DNA from: an uncultured Christensenella sp.
Lineage (GTDB): Bacteria > Bacillota_A > Clostridia > Christensenellales > Borkfalkiaceae
DNA: 64,000 nt
Direction: 5' to 3'
Assembly: GCA_910579295.1 (NCBI GenBank)
Contig: CAJTTC010000007.1
Span: forward strand, 18,875-82,874
Shown here: positions 24,723 to 34,298 of the stretch, in pieces
How the letters are laid out: the number at the start of each line of letters is the position of its first letter
How positions within the stretch are numbered: the stretch's first letter is position 1
Position numbers and translations under genes: made by a program
Notes under the pieces: generated by a model
The model's input: the letters and a program-made list of their open reading frames with translations, nothing else
Databases searched by the model: none
What the model was told of the DNA's origin: nothing

Positions 24723-26063
24723 ATGGCTGATATTAAGCAAAAGTACGACGTAATAATCGTCGGTGCGGGCGTTGCGGGTTTAAACTGCGCTCTCAATCTT
24801 CCCCGCGATAAATCGGTGTTGCTTATTTGCAAAAAATCGCCCCGACAGAGCGACAGTTATCTTGCTCAGGGCGGTATTTGCAGATTGCGCGGCGATTACG
24901 ACTATGACGAATATTATGAAGACACGATGCGGGCGGGGCACTACGAAAACAATCCCGCGGCGGTAGACTGTATGTTGCGCGGCTCGCAGGAAATTATAGA
25001 CGACCTTGTAAATTGCGGCGTGGAGTTCGAGAGAGCGGAGGACGGCTCTTTTGATTACACCCGCGAGGGCGGGCACACCTCTCCGAGGATTTGCTATCAC
25101 GAGGACTGTACGGGCAAGGAGATTACCTCCGCGCTTATGCGGCGCGTCAAAAAGCTTAAAAACGTGCAGATTGCGCCCAACGTCGTGCTACTCGATATAA
25201 TAGAGAGCGGCAAGGAGTGCTTCGGAGCGGTAGTATACGACAGCGCGGAGAAAACCGTCAAAAACGTGCTCGCAGATTACACTGTGCTTGCTACGGGCGG
25301 CATAGGCGGAGCTTTCGGCAATACGACTAATTTCGGCGTGCTCACGGGCGACGCGCTGGCTATATGCTTACGTCACGGCGTCGCGGTAGACCATATTAAT
25401 TATATACAAGTGCACCCCACCACGCTGTACTCTAAAAAGCGCGGCAGAAGATTTCTCATTTCGGAATCCGTCAGGGGCGAGGGCGCGCAGCTTTTAGATA
25501 AAAATTTCAACCGCTTCACCGACGAGCTCAAACCGCGCGACGTGGTTAAGGACGCGGTGTTGGCGCAGATGAAGAAGGACGGCACGGATTTCGTATGGCT
25601 GGATATGCGCCCCGTTCCCAAAGACGAGATAGAGAGCCATTTCCCCGCGATAGTCAGGCGGTGCGCCGAGGAGGGCTACGACGTGTTTACCGAGTGTATT
25701 CCCGTTGTTCCCGCCATACACTATTTTATGGGCGGCATACGCAGCGGGCTTGACGGCGAAACGACCTTGCCGAGGCTCTACGCCGTGGGCGAAACGTGCT
25801 GCAACGGCGTGCACGGTAAAAACCGCCTTGCTTCGAATTCGCTTTTGGAGAGCCTGCTCTTTGCAAAGCGCGCGGCGCAGGATATAGCGGCGGGTTATGA
25901 AAGTATCGACGAAGGAGCGGCGGGAGCGGCTGTCGACGGGTTGGACGGCGGAAAATACGCTCACCCGCAGAAATTGTTGAAACAATACAGAGAGGAAGTA
26001 AGGCGCGCCGTGGATATTGCAAACGGCGACGTAAACGGTAAATTAAAGGAGACGCGTAAATGA
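24723..26063 (+). CDS. nadB: L-aspartate oxidase
   Basis: First step of de novo NAD synthesis: oxidises L-aspartate to iminoaspartate with FAD; anaerobes use fumarate or another acceptor in place of oxygen. FAD-binding GAGVAG lies at 14-19. SYLAQGGI, EGGHTSPRI and the HYFMGGI and LYAVGE...GVHGKNRLASNSLLESL motifs define the flavoprotein. At 446 residues it lacks most of the C-terminal helical domain of the 530-residue E. coli enzyme, as other clostridial members also do. The stop overlaps the nadC start (ATGA). nadA, which normally takes the product, is not in the window. Confidence 0.95.
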   Translation: MADIKQKYDVIIVGAGVAGLNCALNLPRDKSVLLICKKSPRQSDSYLAQGGICRLRGDYDYDEYYEDTMRAGHYENNPAAVDCMLRGSQEIIDDLVNCGVEFERAEDGSFDYTREGGHTSPRICYHEDCTGKEITSALMRRVKKLKNVQIAPNVVLLDIIESGKECFGAVVYDSAEKTVKNVLADYTVLATGGIGGAFGNTTNFGVLTGDALAICLRHGVAVDHINYIQVHPTTLYSKKRGRRFLISESVRGEGAQLLDKNFNRFTDELKPRDVVKDAVLAQMKKDGTDFVWLDMRPVPKDEIESHFPAIVRRCAEEGYDVFTECIPVVPAIHYFMGGIRSGLDGETTLPRLYAVGETCCNGVHGKNRLASNSLLESLLFAKRAAQDIAAGYESIDEGAAGAAVDGLDGGKYAHPQKLLKQYREEVRRAVDIANGDVNGKLKETRK

Positions 26064-26920
26064 ACGAGCTGACTGAAAAGCTTATAATGGACAGACTTAT
26101 AAAGGAAGCGCTTGAAGAGGACATAGGCTTCGAGGACGTGACGACCAACGCCGTTATGCCCGAGTATAAGAAGGGCAGAGTAAAGCTCATATGCAAGCAG
26201 GACGGCGTTATATGCGGACTGAACGTGTTCGAGCGCGTATTTAAGCTCCTCGACGAAAATACCGTCATAGAGATTTTTGTCAAGGACGGCGACGAGGTAA
26301 AAAAGGGTCAGCGCATAGCTATGATATCGGGCGATATCCGCGTGTTGCTTTCGGGCGAGCGCGTGGCTTTGAACTTTTTACAGCGAATGAGCGGCATTGC
26401 TACCTACACCCGAAAGGTTGCCGACCTGTTAAAGGGCTGCAAGACTAAGCTTCTGGACACGCGTAAAACTACGCCCAATATGCGCATATTCGAAAAGTAT
26501 GCCGTGCGCGTGGGCGGCGGCAACAATCACAGATATAACCTTTCCGACGGCGTGCTGTTAAAGGACAACCATATCGGCGCGGCGGGCGGCGTTAAAAAGG
26601 CGGTTGAAATGGCGAGGGCGTACGCTCCTTTCGTCCGCAAAATAGAAGTCGAAGTCGAAAACCTCGATATGTGCCGCGAGGCTCTGGAAGCGGGCGCAGA
26701 TATAATTATGCTTGACAATATGACCGTCGAGGATATGAAAAAGGCGGTTGAGATGATAGGCGGCAGGGCGCTCACAGAGTGTAGCGGCAACGTCACCCTC
26801 GGAAATATCGGGAATATAAAGAGCACGGGCGTAGACTACGTTTCGTCGGGCGCGCTCACCCATTCCGCACCCATTCTCGACTTGTCGCTTAAAGAACTGC
26901 ACCCCGAAGTGGGATTGTGA
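26060..26920 (+). CDS. nadC: Quinolinate phosphoribosyltransferase (decarboxylating)
   Basis: Makes nicotinate mononucleotide from quinolinate and PRPP. The 286 residues show the family core: LLSGERVALNFLQRMSGIAT, the LDTRKTTPNMRIFEKYAV segment and the VGGGNNHRYNLSDGVLLKDNH motif, with EVEVENL and MLDNM in the C-terminal barrel. Normal length, intact. Overlaps nadB by four bases and leads directly into niaR, so one polycistronic mRNA is expected. Confidence 0.97.
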   Translation: MNELTEKLIMDRLIKEALEEDIGFEDVTTNAVMPEYKKGRVKLICKQDGVICGLNVFERVFKLLDENTVIEIFVKDGDEVKKGQRIAMISGDIRVLLSGERVALNFLQRMSGIATYTRKVADLLKGCKTKLLDTRKTTPNMRIFEKYAVRVGGGNNHRYNLSDGVLLKDNHIGAAGGVKKAVEMARAYAPFVRKIEVEVENLDMCREALEAGADIIMLDNMTVEDMKKAVEMIGGRALTECSGNVTLGNIGNIKSTGVDYVSSGALTHSAPILDLSLKELHPEVGL

Positions 26921-27429
26921 TGAAGGCTGCGCAGAGGCGGGAGGAGATACTCTCGCTTATAGGTAACAGCCGCAATCCAGTGTCGGCTAATTTTCTCAGC
27001 GAGCGTTACTCTGTGTCGCGGCAGGTGATAGTGCAGGATATCGCGCTTCTGCGTGCGCAGGGGTACGGCGTAATATCGACAAACCGCGGGTACGTGCTCG
27101 GCTCGGGATTGGGGGCGGAGCGCGTGTTCAAGTGCCGCCACACCTTGCAGGAGCTTATTAAGGAGAGTGAAATAATCATTTCGCGCGGGGGCAGGGTGGA
27201 GGACATAATGGTCAATCACCGCGTTTACGGCAAAATATCGGCGAGGTTGGAGCTGTCAGAACCTAGGCACGCGGAAGAGCTCTACCGTTCGCTTGTGTCC
27301 GGAGCTTCCAAGCCGCTTATGAGCGTTACCGACGGATATCACTATCACACCGTGTCCGCCGACCGCGAGGAAACGCTTGACGATATCGGGAACGCCCTTC
27401 GGCAAGCGGGTTTCCTCATTGAAATTTAA
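26920..27429 (+). CDS. niaR: NiaR (YrxA) niacin-responsive repressor of NAD synthesis
   Basis: This ~169-residue repressor has an N-terminal HTH_11 winged helix (about 1-60, with NPVSANFLSERYSVSRQVIVQDIALLR split into turn and recognition helices) and a C-terminal 3H domain named for its three His; HT, HR and HYHT near 72, 96 and 140 can be its metal or ligand residues. NiaR binds nicotinate and represses niacin uptake and nad genes. The chosen ATG at 26920 shares one base with the nadC stop; a GTG at 26917 just before it is possible. Being last in the operon it would control its own expression through the palindrome at 24623-24656. Confidence 0.9.
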   Translation: MKAAQRREEILSLIGNSRNPVSANFLSERYSVSRQVIVQDIALLRAQGYGVISTNRGYVLGSGLGAERVFKCRHTLQELIKESEIIISRGGRVEDIMVNHRVYGKISARLELSEPRHAEELYRSLVSGASKPLMSVTDGYHYHTVSADREETLDDIGNALRQAGFLIEI

Positions 27430-27550
27430 CGTGCTACAATTTTTAACTTGCAGGCAGGCAAAACTTATCAGATAGGGAGAACGAATACCGAAGCTATACT
27501 TGCCGCCGTCAGCATAATAATTCCTCAATAAATCTTATATCTTTAAAATG

Positions 27551-27575
27551 GAAAGCGGTTGCTTTCTTTTTTTTT
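27551..27575 (+). terminator. Terminator of the nad operon
   Basis: GAAAGC-GGTT-GCTTTC followed by nine T. The bases between 27430 and this hairpin contain a short protein-like tail in frame with a stop near 27531 that I could not assign, possibly a gene remnant. Confidence 0.85.
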
Positions 27576-27576
27576 G

Positions 27577-27605
27577 TTGATTTCGGCGGTGCGGTGTGAT
27601 AAAAT
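27577..27605 (+). promoter_or_regulatory. Promoter of the metF-metH operon (leaderless)
   Basis: TTGATT at 27577 and TAAAAT at 27600 are spaced by 17 bases. The ATG of metF at 27613 begins 8 bases after the box, with 7 bases between, where the transcript should start; no ribosome site is present. Confidence 0.6.
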
Positions 27606-27612
27606 TATATAT

Positions 27613-28470
27613 ATGAAAATCTCGGATATTTTAAATTCAAAAAAGGCGGCGCTGTCTTTCGAGGTGTTTCCGCCCAAAACGAGCGACAAATTCGAATCCG
27701 TGCAGGCGGCTGTCGATAAAATAGCCGCGCTCTCGCCCGATTTTATGAGCGTGACTTACGGCGCGGGCGGCGGCACAAGCGACTATACCGTCGCCGTTAC
27801 AAAGCACATAAAGGAAGCTTTCGGAGTGACGGCTCTCGCGCATCTGTCCTGCATAACCTCGGACAGGGCTGACGTCAGAGCCAAGCTTGCGCGGCTTAAA
27901 GAAGAGGGCATTGAAAACGTGCTTGCGCTTCGCGGCGATTTGCCGAAAGATTTCGACGGCAAGCTCGAATACAGATATGCGAGCGAGCTGGTTGCCGAAA
28001 TAAAGGCGGCGGGCGGCTTCTGCATAGGCGGCGCGTGCTATCCCGAGGGACACCCCGATTCCCCCACGCTCTTTTCCGATATCGACAACTTAAAGCGCAA
28101 GGTGGACGCGGGGTGCGACTTCCTTACCACGCAGATGTTCTTCGATAACGACCTCTATTACAGCTTTCTGTCAAAGGTGAGGGAGGCGGGCATAAGCGTG
28201 CCTGTAATCGCGGGGATAATGCCCGTAACCAACGCGGCGCAGACGAGAAGAATGATGACGCTTTCGGGCGGCTCGCTCCCCACGCGCTTTAAACGCATAA
28301 TCGACCGTTACGGCGACAATGCCGAGGCTATGGCGCAGGCGGGCATAATCTACGCTTGCGAGCAGATAATCGACCTGTACGCAAACGGCGTGCGGGCGGT
28401 GCACGTCTACTCAATGAATAAACCTTACGTTGCGGCGCAGATAAAGGACAACCTGCGCGGGATTATATGA
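27613..28470 (+). CDS. metF: 5,10-methylenetetrahydrofolate reductase
   Basis: Reduces 5,10-methylene-THF to 5-methyl-THF, the methyl donor for MetH. The 285 residues begin with the strand LSFEVFPPKT, and show SVTYGAGGGTS, ALAHLSCI and GACYPEGHPDSP, followed by DFLTTQMFFDN, all FAD- or folate-site segments of MetF. The start at 27613 is set by the promoter; a longer frame from 27559 would start inside the terminator. The stop overlaps the start of the next gene (ATGA), forming a metF-reactivation-metH operon, a single functional unit for methionine synthesis. No MetV zinc partner is visible. Confidence 0.95.
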   Translation: MKISDILNSKKAALSFEVFPPKTSDKFESVQAAVDKIAALSPDFMSVTYGAGGGTSDYTVAVTKHIKEAFGVTALAHLSCITSDRADVRAKLARLKEEGIENVLALRGDLPKDFDGKLEYRYASELVAEIKAAGGFCIGGACYPEGHPDSPTLFSDIDNLKRKVDAGCDFLTTQMFFDNDLYYSFLSKVREAGISVPVIAGIMPVTNAAQTRRMMTLSGGSLPTRFKRIIDRYGDNAEAMAQAGIIYACEQIIDLYANGVRAVHVYSMNKPYVAAQIKDNLRGII

Positions 28471-29060
28471 TAAAGGTCATACGCGGGCGGCTCGACGGCT
28501 TTGACGGGCAGGAGGCGTTGCGCTACCTTGGCTATTGCAAACGCGATATCCCCGCCGACAACGTTCGCAGCCTTTTTGAAGAGTGCGGCAGGGAGGTTCT
28601 CGCCGTGCAGGATTTGCGAGCGGTGTACTCCGATTTCCCGCTTGCAACCGAAGGCGACGGGTTGGATTTGGGATTTGCAAGGGTTAAGAGCCATTCGCTT
28701 GCCCTTAACCTTACAGGGTGCAAAAGGACGGTGCTCTTTGCGTGCACGGCGGGCGCGGGTATAGACAGGCTTCTTGCCAAATACAACCGCATATCGCCCG
28801 CAAAAGCGGCGGTCGTTCAGGCTGTCGGCGCGGCTCTCGTCGAGGGCTGGTGCGACGAAATATGCGCGAGGATAGAGCGGGAATACGGCGCGGTTAAGCC
28901 ACGCTTTTCGTGCGGGTACGGCGACCTGCCTCTGACCCTTCAACGCGACATATTCGCCGTCCTTTCGGTCACAAAGAACATAGGAATAACCCTCTCGGAC
29001 GATTGCTTTATGACCCCTACCAAGTCGGTTACGGCGATTGTCGGAGTGATTGAGAAATAG
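28467..29060 (+). CDS. Separate MetH activation-domain protein
   Basis: This 197-residue protein resembles the C-terminal activation domain of B12-dependent methionine synthase, which uses S-adenosylmethionine to re-methylate oxidised cob(II)alamin. Signals are TVLFACTAGAGIDRLL, VQAVGAALVEGWCDE and RFSCGYGDLPLTLQRDIFAVL, and the closing TPTKSVTAIVGV. The neighbouring metH has no such domain, so the two proteins make a split enzyme. Overlaps metF by four bases; 2 bases separate it from metH. Electron donor not visible here; a flavodoxin or ferredoxin is expected. Split arrangements like this are known in several Clostridia. Confidence 0.88.
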   Translation: MIKVIRGRLDGFDGQEALRYLGYCKRDIPADNVRSLFEECGREVLAVQDLRAVYSDFPLATEGDGLDLGFARVKSHSLALNLTGCKRTVLFACTAGAGIDRLLAKYNRISPAKAAVVQAVGAALVEGWCDEICARIEREYGAVKPRFSCGYGDLPLTLQRDIFAVLSVTKNIGITLSDDCFMTPTKSVTAIVGVIEK

Positions 29061-29062
29061 AT

Positions 29063-31453
29063 ATGGCTGATTTCAGAGATTTACTAAGCAATAATATAAT
29101 AGTTTTGGACGGGGCTATGGGCACTCAACTTCAAAAGTCGGGCTTGCCCCTCGGCGTTATGCCCGAAGAGTGGTGTCTGACCCATTCCGAGGATGTAACC
29201 GCCGTCCACCGCGCCTATTTTCAGGCGGGCAGTAACGTCGTTCTGGCTAACACGTTCGGCGCTAATTTCCTTAAATTCGGCGACAGGCTCGGTGAGGTCG
29301 TGTCAGCCGCGATAAGGTGCGCTAAAAATGCGTGCAGCGGTTTCAAAGACGCCTTTGTCGCATTGGATATCGGTCCTTGCGGTAAACTTTTAAAGCCGCT
29401 CGGCGGGCTGGATTTCGAGGACGCGGTGGATATATTCAAGCGCACGGTCAGGGCGGGCGTAGCGGCGGGAGCCGACCTCATATTCATTGAAACGATGAAC
29501 GACGTGTACGAGCTGAAAGCGGCTGTTATCGCCGCAAAGGAAGAGTGCAGTCTGCCGATTTGCGCTTCTATGGTTTTCGGCAATGACCAAAAGACTATGA
29601 CGGGCGCTTCTCCCGAAGCGTTTGTCGCGCTTGCCGAGGGGTTGGGCGTTGACGCTCTCGGTATCAACTGTTCGCTCTCTCCCGCCGAAATGACCCCCGT
29701 CGTAGAACGCATTTTAAAGGTTTCGTCTACACCCGTAATCGTAAAGCCCAACGCGGGGCTGCCCGAAGAGGTCGACGGAAAAACGGTGTATTCGCTGTCG
29801 GCGGCAGATTTTGCAGAGCAGATGAGAGCGCTGACGGAAAAGGGCGCGCGGCTTATCGGCGGTTGTTGCGGGACTACGCCGCGGTATATAGAAGAGCTTA
29901 TAGCGGCAACGCGCGGTATTCAGCCCAAGCCGATAGAAAACAAGGGGCTTACGTGCGTTTCTTCCTACACGCAGGCGCGTTATTTCGGTAATATTCCCGT
30001 ACTAATCGGCGAAAGAATAAATCCTACGGGCAAAAAACGGCTGAAACAGGCGCTCAAAGAAAACGATATAGATTATGTGTTGAACGAAGCCGTCACGCAG
30101 ACCGAAAGGGGCGCGCACGTTCTCGACGTCAACGTCGGTTTGCCCGAAATAGACGAACCGTCCGTGCTAAAACGTTGCATAACCGAAATTCAGGCGGTGT
30201 GCGACTTGCCCTTGCAGATTGATACCTCCGACCCCGTTGCAATGGAGCGGGCTATGCGCGTATACAACGGCGTGCCGCTCGTCAATTCGGTAAACGGCAA
30301 GCGCGAGAGTATGCGCTCGGTGTTTCCGTTGGTTAAGAAGTACGGCGGCGTTATTATCTGTCTGACGCTCGACGAAAAGGGTATTCCACCCACCGCAAAG
30401 GGGCGCGTTGCAATAGCTAAAAAAATAATCAGAAATGCCGAAAAGTACGGCATAGTACGGGGGCAATTGGTTTTCGACACCCTCGCAATGGCAGTTTCTG
30501 CTGACGGCTCGGCGGCGGTTGAGGCGTTGGAAGCGCTCGACTGTATCAGGCATAAGCTCGGCTGTCATACGTCGCTCGGCGTTTCGAATATTTCGTTCGG
30601 ACTGCCGCAGAGGGATTTCATCAATTCGACCTTTTTCGCTATGGCGTTGACGCGCGGTCTGTCGGCGGCTATCTACAATCCCAATTCGCAGGAGATGGTT
30701 AAGACGTACAAGTCGTTTCTTGCGCTCAGCGGTCTGGACGAAAACTGCGCCGCTTACGTTGATTACGCTTCGTCGGTAACGGCGGGCGCGATAACCGAAG
30801 TCGGCGGGCGCGCGGATAGCGCTAATGAGGGCGGCGGGCTGACATATTTCATTGTAAAGGGCTTGAAGAAGGAAGCGGCGGCAGAGGCGGCGAGATTGCT
30901 TGGAAACACCGCTCCGCTCGAAGTAATCAACGCGCACATTATCCCCGCGCTTGACGAGGTGGGCAAGGGCTTTGAAAACAAGACGGTATTTCTGCCGCAG
31001 CTTTTGATGAGCGCGGAGGCGGCTTCGGAGGCGTTTAAGGAAGTAAAGGCGCGGCTCAACCCCTCCGACAACGCGAAAAAAATAAAGGTGGCGCTTGCCA
31101 CGGTAAAGGGCGATATTCACGACATCGGCAAAAATATCGTTGCCACGTTGCTGTCCAACTACGGGTTTACGGTGTACGATCTGGGGCGCGACGTCGCTCC
31201 CGAAAGAGTAGTGGAGGCGGCGAGGGAGCACGGCGTTCAGCTTGTCGGATTGAGCGCGCTGATGACTACGACCGTCGTTTCTATGCGCCAAACCATAGAG
31301 CTTTTGCGCGTTGAGCTGCCTCACGTCAAGGTGTGCGTGGGCGGCGCGGTGCTCAACGAGGAGTATGCCCGCACTATCGGCGCGGACAGATACTGTAAGG
31401 ACGCAATGGCGACCGTGCGCTACGCCGGGGAGCTGGAAGAAGGTTTGAGCTGA
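29063..31453 (+). CDS. metH: B12-dependent methionine synthase lacking the activation domain
   Basis: Transfers the methyl group from 5-methyl-THF through cobalamin to homocysteine. The 796 residues contain a homocysteine/zinc barrel (about 1-290; Cys in GINCS and the GGCCGTTP pair bind zinc), a pterin-binding barrel (about 310-570, GERINPTGKK and LQIDTSDPVAMERA) and a cobalamin module (about 590-796) with the cap segment and the base-off motif GDIHDIGKN, where the His is the cobalt ligand. It ends right after the B12 fold, so the ~340-residue activation domain is missing and is supplied by the gene just upstream. Confidence 0.96.
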   Translation: MADFRDLLSNNIIVLDGAMGTQLQKSGLPLGVMPEEWCLTHSEDVTAVHRAYFQAGSNVVLANTFGANFLKFGDRLGEVVSAAIRCAKNACSGFKDAFVALDIGPCGKLLKPLGGLDFEDAVDIFKRTVRAGVAAGADLIFIETMNDVYELKAAVIAAKEECSLPICASMVFGNDQKTMTGASPEAFVALAEGLGVDALGINCSLSPAEMTPVVERILKVSSTPVIVKPNAGLPEEVDGKTVYSLSAADFAEQMRALTEKGARLIGGCCGTTPRYIEELIAATRGIQPKPIENKGLTCVSSYTQARYFGNIPVLIGERINPTGKKRLKQALKENDIDYVLNEAVTQTERGAHVLDVNVGLPEIDEPSVLKRCITEIQAVCDLPLQIDTSDPVAMERAMRVYNGVPLVNSVNGKRESMRSVFPLVKKYGGVIICLTLDEKGIPPTAKGRVAIAKKIIRNAEKYGIVRGQLVFDTLAMAVSADGSAAVEALEALDCIRHKLGCHTSLGVSNISFGLPQRDFINSTFFAMALTRGLSAAIYNPNSQEMVKTYKSFLALSGLDENCAAYVDYASSVTAGAITEVGGRADSANEGGGLTYFIVKGLKKEAAAEAARLLGNTAPLEVINAHIIPALDEVGKGFENKTVFLPQLLMSAEAASEAFKEVKARLNPSDNAKKIKVALATVKGDIHDIGKNIVATLLSNYGFTVYDLGRDVAPERVVEAAREHGVQLVGLSALMTTTVVSMRQTIELLRVELPHVKVCVGGAVLNEEYARTIGADRYCKDAMATVRYAGELEEGLS

Positions 31454-31546
31454 TTGCGCTGTTTGTTTAAGGACGGGGCGACAATCTGTAATAATTTCCG
31501 CTAAATTTTAATAGTCTATTCTGTAAATATTTTTGCGGGGTGGACT

Positions 31547-34207
31547 ATGCTTAAATATGCCGACGCTTCCAAGGAACGCGTACTGCAAATGCTTGACTGC
31601 GACGAGCGCGGTCTGAGCGCCGAAGAGGTTGAAAAGCGGCGCGACAAATACGGCTTTAACGAATTGAGTAAGAAGAAAAAGACCTCGGTTGTGGGGCTGT
31701 TTTTCAGTCAGTTCGGCGACGTTATGACTATACTTTTAATTGCCGCGGCGTGTATTTCCGCGGTAATTGCCGTTTTTTCGGGCGAGAAGAGCGACCTCGC
31801 CGACACGGCGATAATAGCTTCGATAATCCTCTTAAACGCCGTTGTCGGCACTGTTCAGCAATATCGGGCGGACAAGGCGATAGAGGGGCTTAAAAAGCTC
31901 AGCTCCGCAACGGCAAGGGTGCGGCGCGACGGCGAGGTCAGAATAGTCGACGCAACCGAGCTGACGGTCGGCGATATCGTGCTATTGGAGGAGGGCGACG
32001 TAATTCCCGCCGATTTGCGCGTTTTAAAGGCGACAGAGCTCAAATGCGACGAGGCGGCTCTGACGGGCGAGAGCGTCAGCGTGGAGAAAAAGGAAACGGT
32101 CATAGTCGGCAAGAAGGTCACTCAGTCAAACGCTTGCAACTTACTGTTTTCCTCGACCTTCGTGGTTGGCGGAAGCGGCGAGGGCGTTGTGTGCGCCGTG
32201 GGCAAGGATACGGAAATCGGCGGCATTGCCGAAATGTTGGAGGACGTCAAAAAGGGGCAGAGCCCGCTTGAAAAGAGCTTGAACAAGCTCGGTAAAATCA
32301 TATCGGCGTTCGTGATAGTCGTCGCCGCGGTTATATTCGCCGTTGGCTTCTTTGCGCGCGGCACGGGGCTTTTAAAGAACTTTATGACGGCGGTTGCCGT
32401 TGCCGTTGCCGCCATTCCCGAGGGGCTTCCCGCAGTCGTGTCGGTCATTATGGCTATGGGCGTACAGCGTATGAGCCGCCAAAACGTCGTTATCCGCAAG
32501 CTTAAATGCGTTGAAACTCTGGGCGGCTGTACCTGCATATGTACCGACAAAACGGGCACTTTAACGCAGAACAGAATGAGGGTTATCGAGATGTTTTGCG
32601 CCGATAATCTGCGTTCGTTGGAGGATAGTGCGGGGGCAAATCCGAAAATTCTTGCCTGTATGTCAATCTGTACGCGGGTAAAGGGCAATTTGGGCAACTA
32701 CGTCGGCGACCCTACGGAAGTTGCCGTCAAAGCCTATGCCGAGATAAACGGCTGGCGTGAGGAGTACTCGGTCACGGGCGAAATTCCTTTCAGTTCCGAA
32801 CGCAAAATGATGAGCGTACGCGCCGAAACGCTTTCGGGCAGAGCTATCTACGTCAAGGGCGCGCCCGAGGAGGTTTTAAAGCGGTGCACGCACATAGACG
32901 GGGGCAACGGCGCGCGTTCAGTGACAGCCGCAGACAGAGCCCGCATAGAGGAAGCGTGCGCGCGTATGTCAAACGAGGCTCTGCGCGTGTTGGCTTTTGC
33001 ATATAAAGAGGGCGGCGAGCTTACGGAGGAGGGGCTGACTTTCCTCGGACTGTGCGGAATGATGGACGGTCTTAAAGAGGGCGTTGCGGAAGCCGTAGGG
33101 CAGTGCAAAGAGGCGGGCATAACCACCGTTATGATAACGGGCGACAGCCCCGCAACCGCGCTTGCAATAGCTAAAAAGGCGGGTATTGCCTACAATTCCT
33201 CGCAGGTATTTACGGGCGAACAGCTCGACGGAATGACCAAGCCTCAGCTCAAAGAGGCGATTAAAAGGGGCAGAGTGTTTGCCCGCGTTTCGCCAAAGCA
33301 TAAAAACATTATAGTCAAGCTGAAACAGGCGCAGGGGGAAGTGGTTGCGATGACGGGCGACGGCGTAAACGACGCTCCGCCTGTAAAGAGCGCGGACATA
33401 GGCATTGTTATGGGCAGCGGCACGGAAGTTACGAAGAGCGTTGCCGATATGGTAATTGCCGACGACAACTTTACAACCATTGTCGGCGCAGTGCGCGAGG
33501 GGCGCAGAATTTCGTCCAACATAAAAAAGACAATTCAGTTCTTCCTGTCGACCAACCTCGCCGAAGTGCTTGCGATTATGCTTGTCACCTTTGCGTTCGT
33601 CGGTTGCGATTTCCTGCTCTCCACGCAACTGCTTTGGATAAATCTGATTACAGACAGCTTCCCCGTGCTTGCGCTCGGCGTGGAAAAGGGTCTGGGCGAC
33701 GATATGAAGCACCCGCCGGAACGAGCCGAAAAATCGCTGTTTTCACGTTCGTCTATGCTGTCCGTTTTGTTTTCGTCGCTGTATATTACGGGGGTAACGG
33801 TGGCGGCGTACACTTTTACGCTGTTCAATTACGGCAACGAGGCGGCGACGACGGTAGCCTTTTTAACTCTCTCCTTCGCCGAACTGTTCCATGCATTCAA
33901 CGTGCGTTCGGGCAAACGCTCGGCGTTTGCGGGTATGTTATCAAATAAGGTTCTGCTTGCGACGGTTTTGGCGGGAGTGGCTGTAAACGTCGGGCTCTGC
34001 TTCTCGCCGCTCGCCTCCGCGTTCGGCATAGCTTCCATTCCCGCGCAACTGTGGGGATTGGTGTTCGGCGCTTCGCTCTCCGTTGTCCTCTTCTGCGAAA
34101 TCTATAAGTTGATTGTCCGACTGCTTTCGCGCGGGAAAAAGGGCGCGGGGAAAATCAAACCCGCAAGAGCGCGCCGTTTAAGCAAAAGACAAAAAGCCGT
34201 CAATTGA
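31547..34207 (+). CDS. P2A-type calcium-transporting ATPase
   Basis: An 886-residue P-type ATPase that pumps a cation, probably Ca2+, out of the cell. The phosphorylated Asp lies in DKTGTLT near residue 333; TGES is the actuator motif, GDGVNDAP the hinge. The ion site is marked by PEGLPAVVS in helix 4 and by NLITDSFPVLALG in helix 6, the pattern of SERCA-like (P2A) pumps. Ten membrane helices are expected. The C-terminal tail is basic (KARRLSKRQK-like). Monocistronic; start has a GGGGTGG stretch before the ATG. Mn2+ or Na+ transport by relatives cannot be excluded. Confidence 0.92.
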   Translation: MLKYADASKERVLQMLDCDERGLSAEEVEKRRDKYGFNELSKKKKTSVVGLFFSQFGDVMTILLIAAACISAVIAVFSGEKSDLADTAIIASIILLNAVVGTVQQYRADKAIEGLKKLSSATARVRRDGEVRIVDATELTVGDIVLLEEGDVIPADLRVLKATELKCDEAALTGESVSVEKKETVIVGKKVTQSNACNLLFSSTFVVGGSGEGVVCAVGKDTEIGGIAEMLEDVKKGQSPLEKSLNKLGKIISAFVIVVAAVIFAVGFFARGTGLLKNFMTAVAVAVAAIPEGLPAVVSVIMAMGVQRMSRQNVVIRKLKCVETLGGCTCICTDKTGTLTQNRMRVIEMFCADNLRSLEDSAGANPKILACMSICTRVKGNLGNYVGDPTEVAVKAYAEINGWREEYSVTGEIPFSSERKMMSVRAETLSGRAIYVKGAPEEVLKRCTHIDGGNGARSVTAADRARIEEACARMSNEALRVLAFAYKEGGELTEEGLTFLGLCGMMDGLKEGVAEAVGQCKEAGITTVMITGDSPATALAIAKKAGIAYNSSQVFTGEQLDGMTKPQLKEAIKRGRVFARVSPKHKNIIVKLKQAQGEVVAMTGDGVNDAPPVKSADIGIVMGSGTEVTKSVADMVIADDNFTTIVGAVREGRRISSNIKKTIQFFLSTNLAEVLAIMLVTFAFVGCDFLLSTQLLWINLITDSFPVLALGVEKGLGDDMKHPPERAEKSLFSRSSMLSVLFSSLYITGVTVAAYTFTLFNYGNEAATTVAFLTLSFAELFHAFNVRSGKRSAFAGMLSNKVLLATVLAGVAVNVGLCFSPLASAFGIASIPAQLWGLVFGASLSVVLFCEIYKLIVRLLSRGKKGAGKIKPARARRLSKRQKAVN

Positions 34208-34235
34208 ATATTATCGGATAATTTCAAAATTGCGC

Positions 34236-34264
34236 TTGACAAGTCGGGCGCAATTGTTTTATCT
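34236..34264 (+). promoter_or_regulatory. Promoter left in front of the ABC stub
   Basis: TTGACA at 34236 and a -10-like TTATCT at 34259 with 17 bases between, 34 bases before the stub's ATG. Confidence 0.5.
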
Positions 34265-34298
34265 ATCTGTCGTTCGACGGAATGGAAGAGGTGTGATT

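Noticed and set aside
27448..27531. C-terminal gene fragment after niaR
   Set aside because: The tail reads like protein (Ile-rich end) but has no recognisable family and no start, so it is only mentioned.
27430..27612. SAM or cobalamin riboswitch before metF-metH
   Set aside because: The promoter lies right at the ATG, leaving no leader for such an RNA.
30167..31324. Long antisense frame over metH (and similar over thrC, addB, feoB)
   Set aside because: They are shadows of strong genes with conserved domains; the antisense products have no family motifs and high Arg/His/Cys from GC-rich codons.
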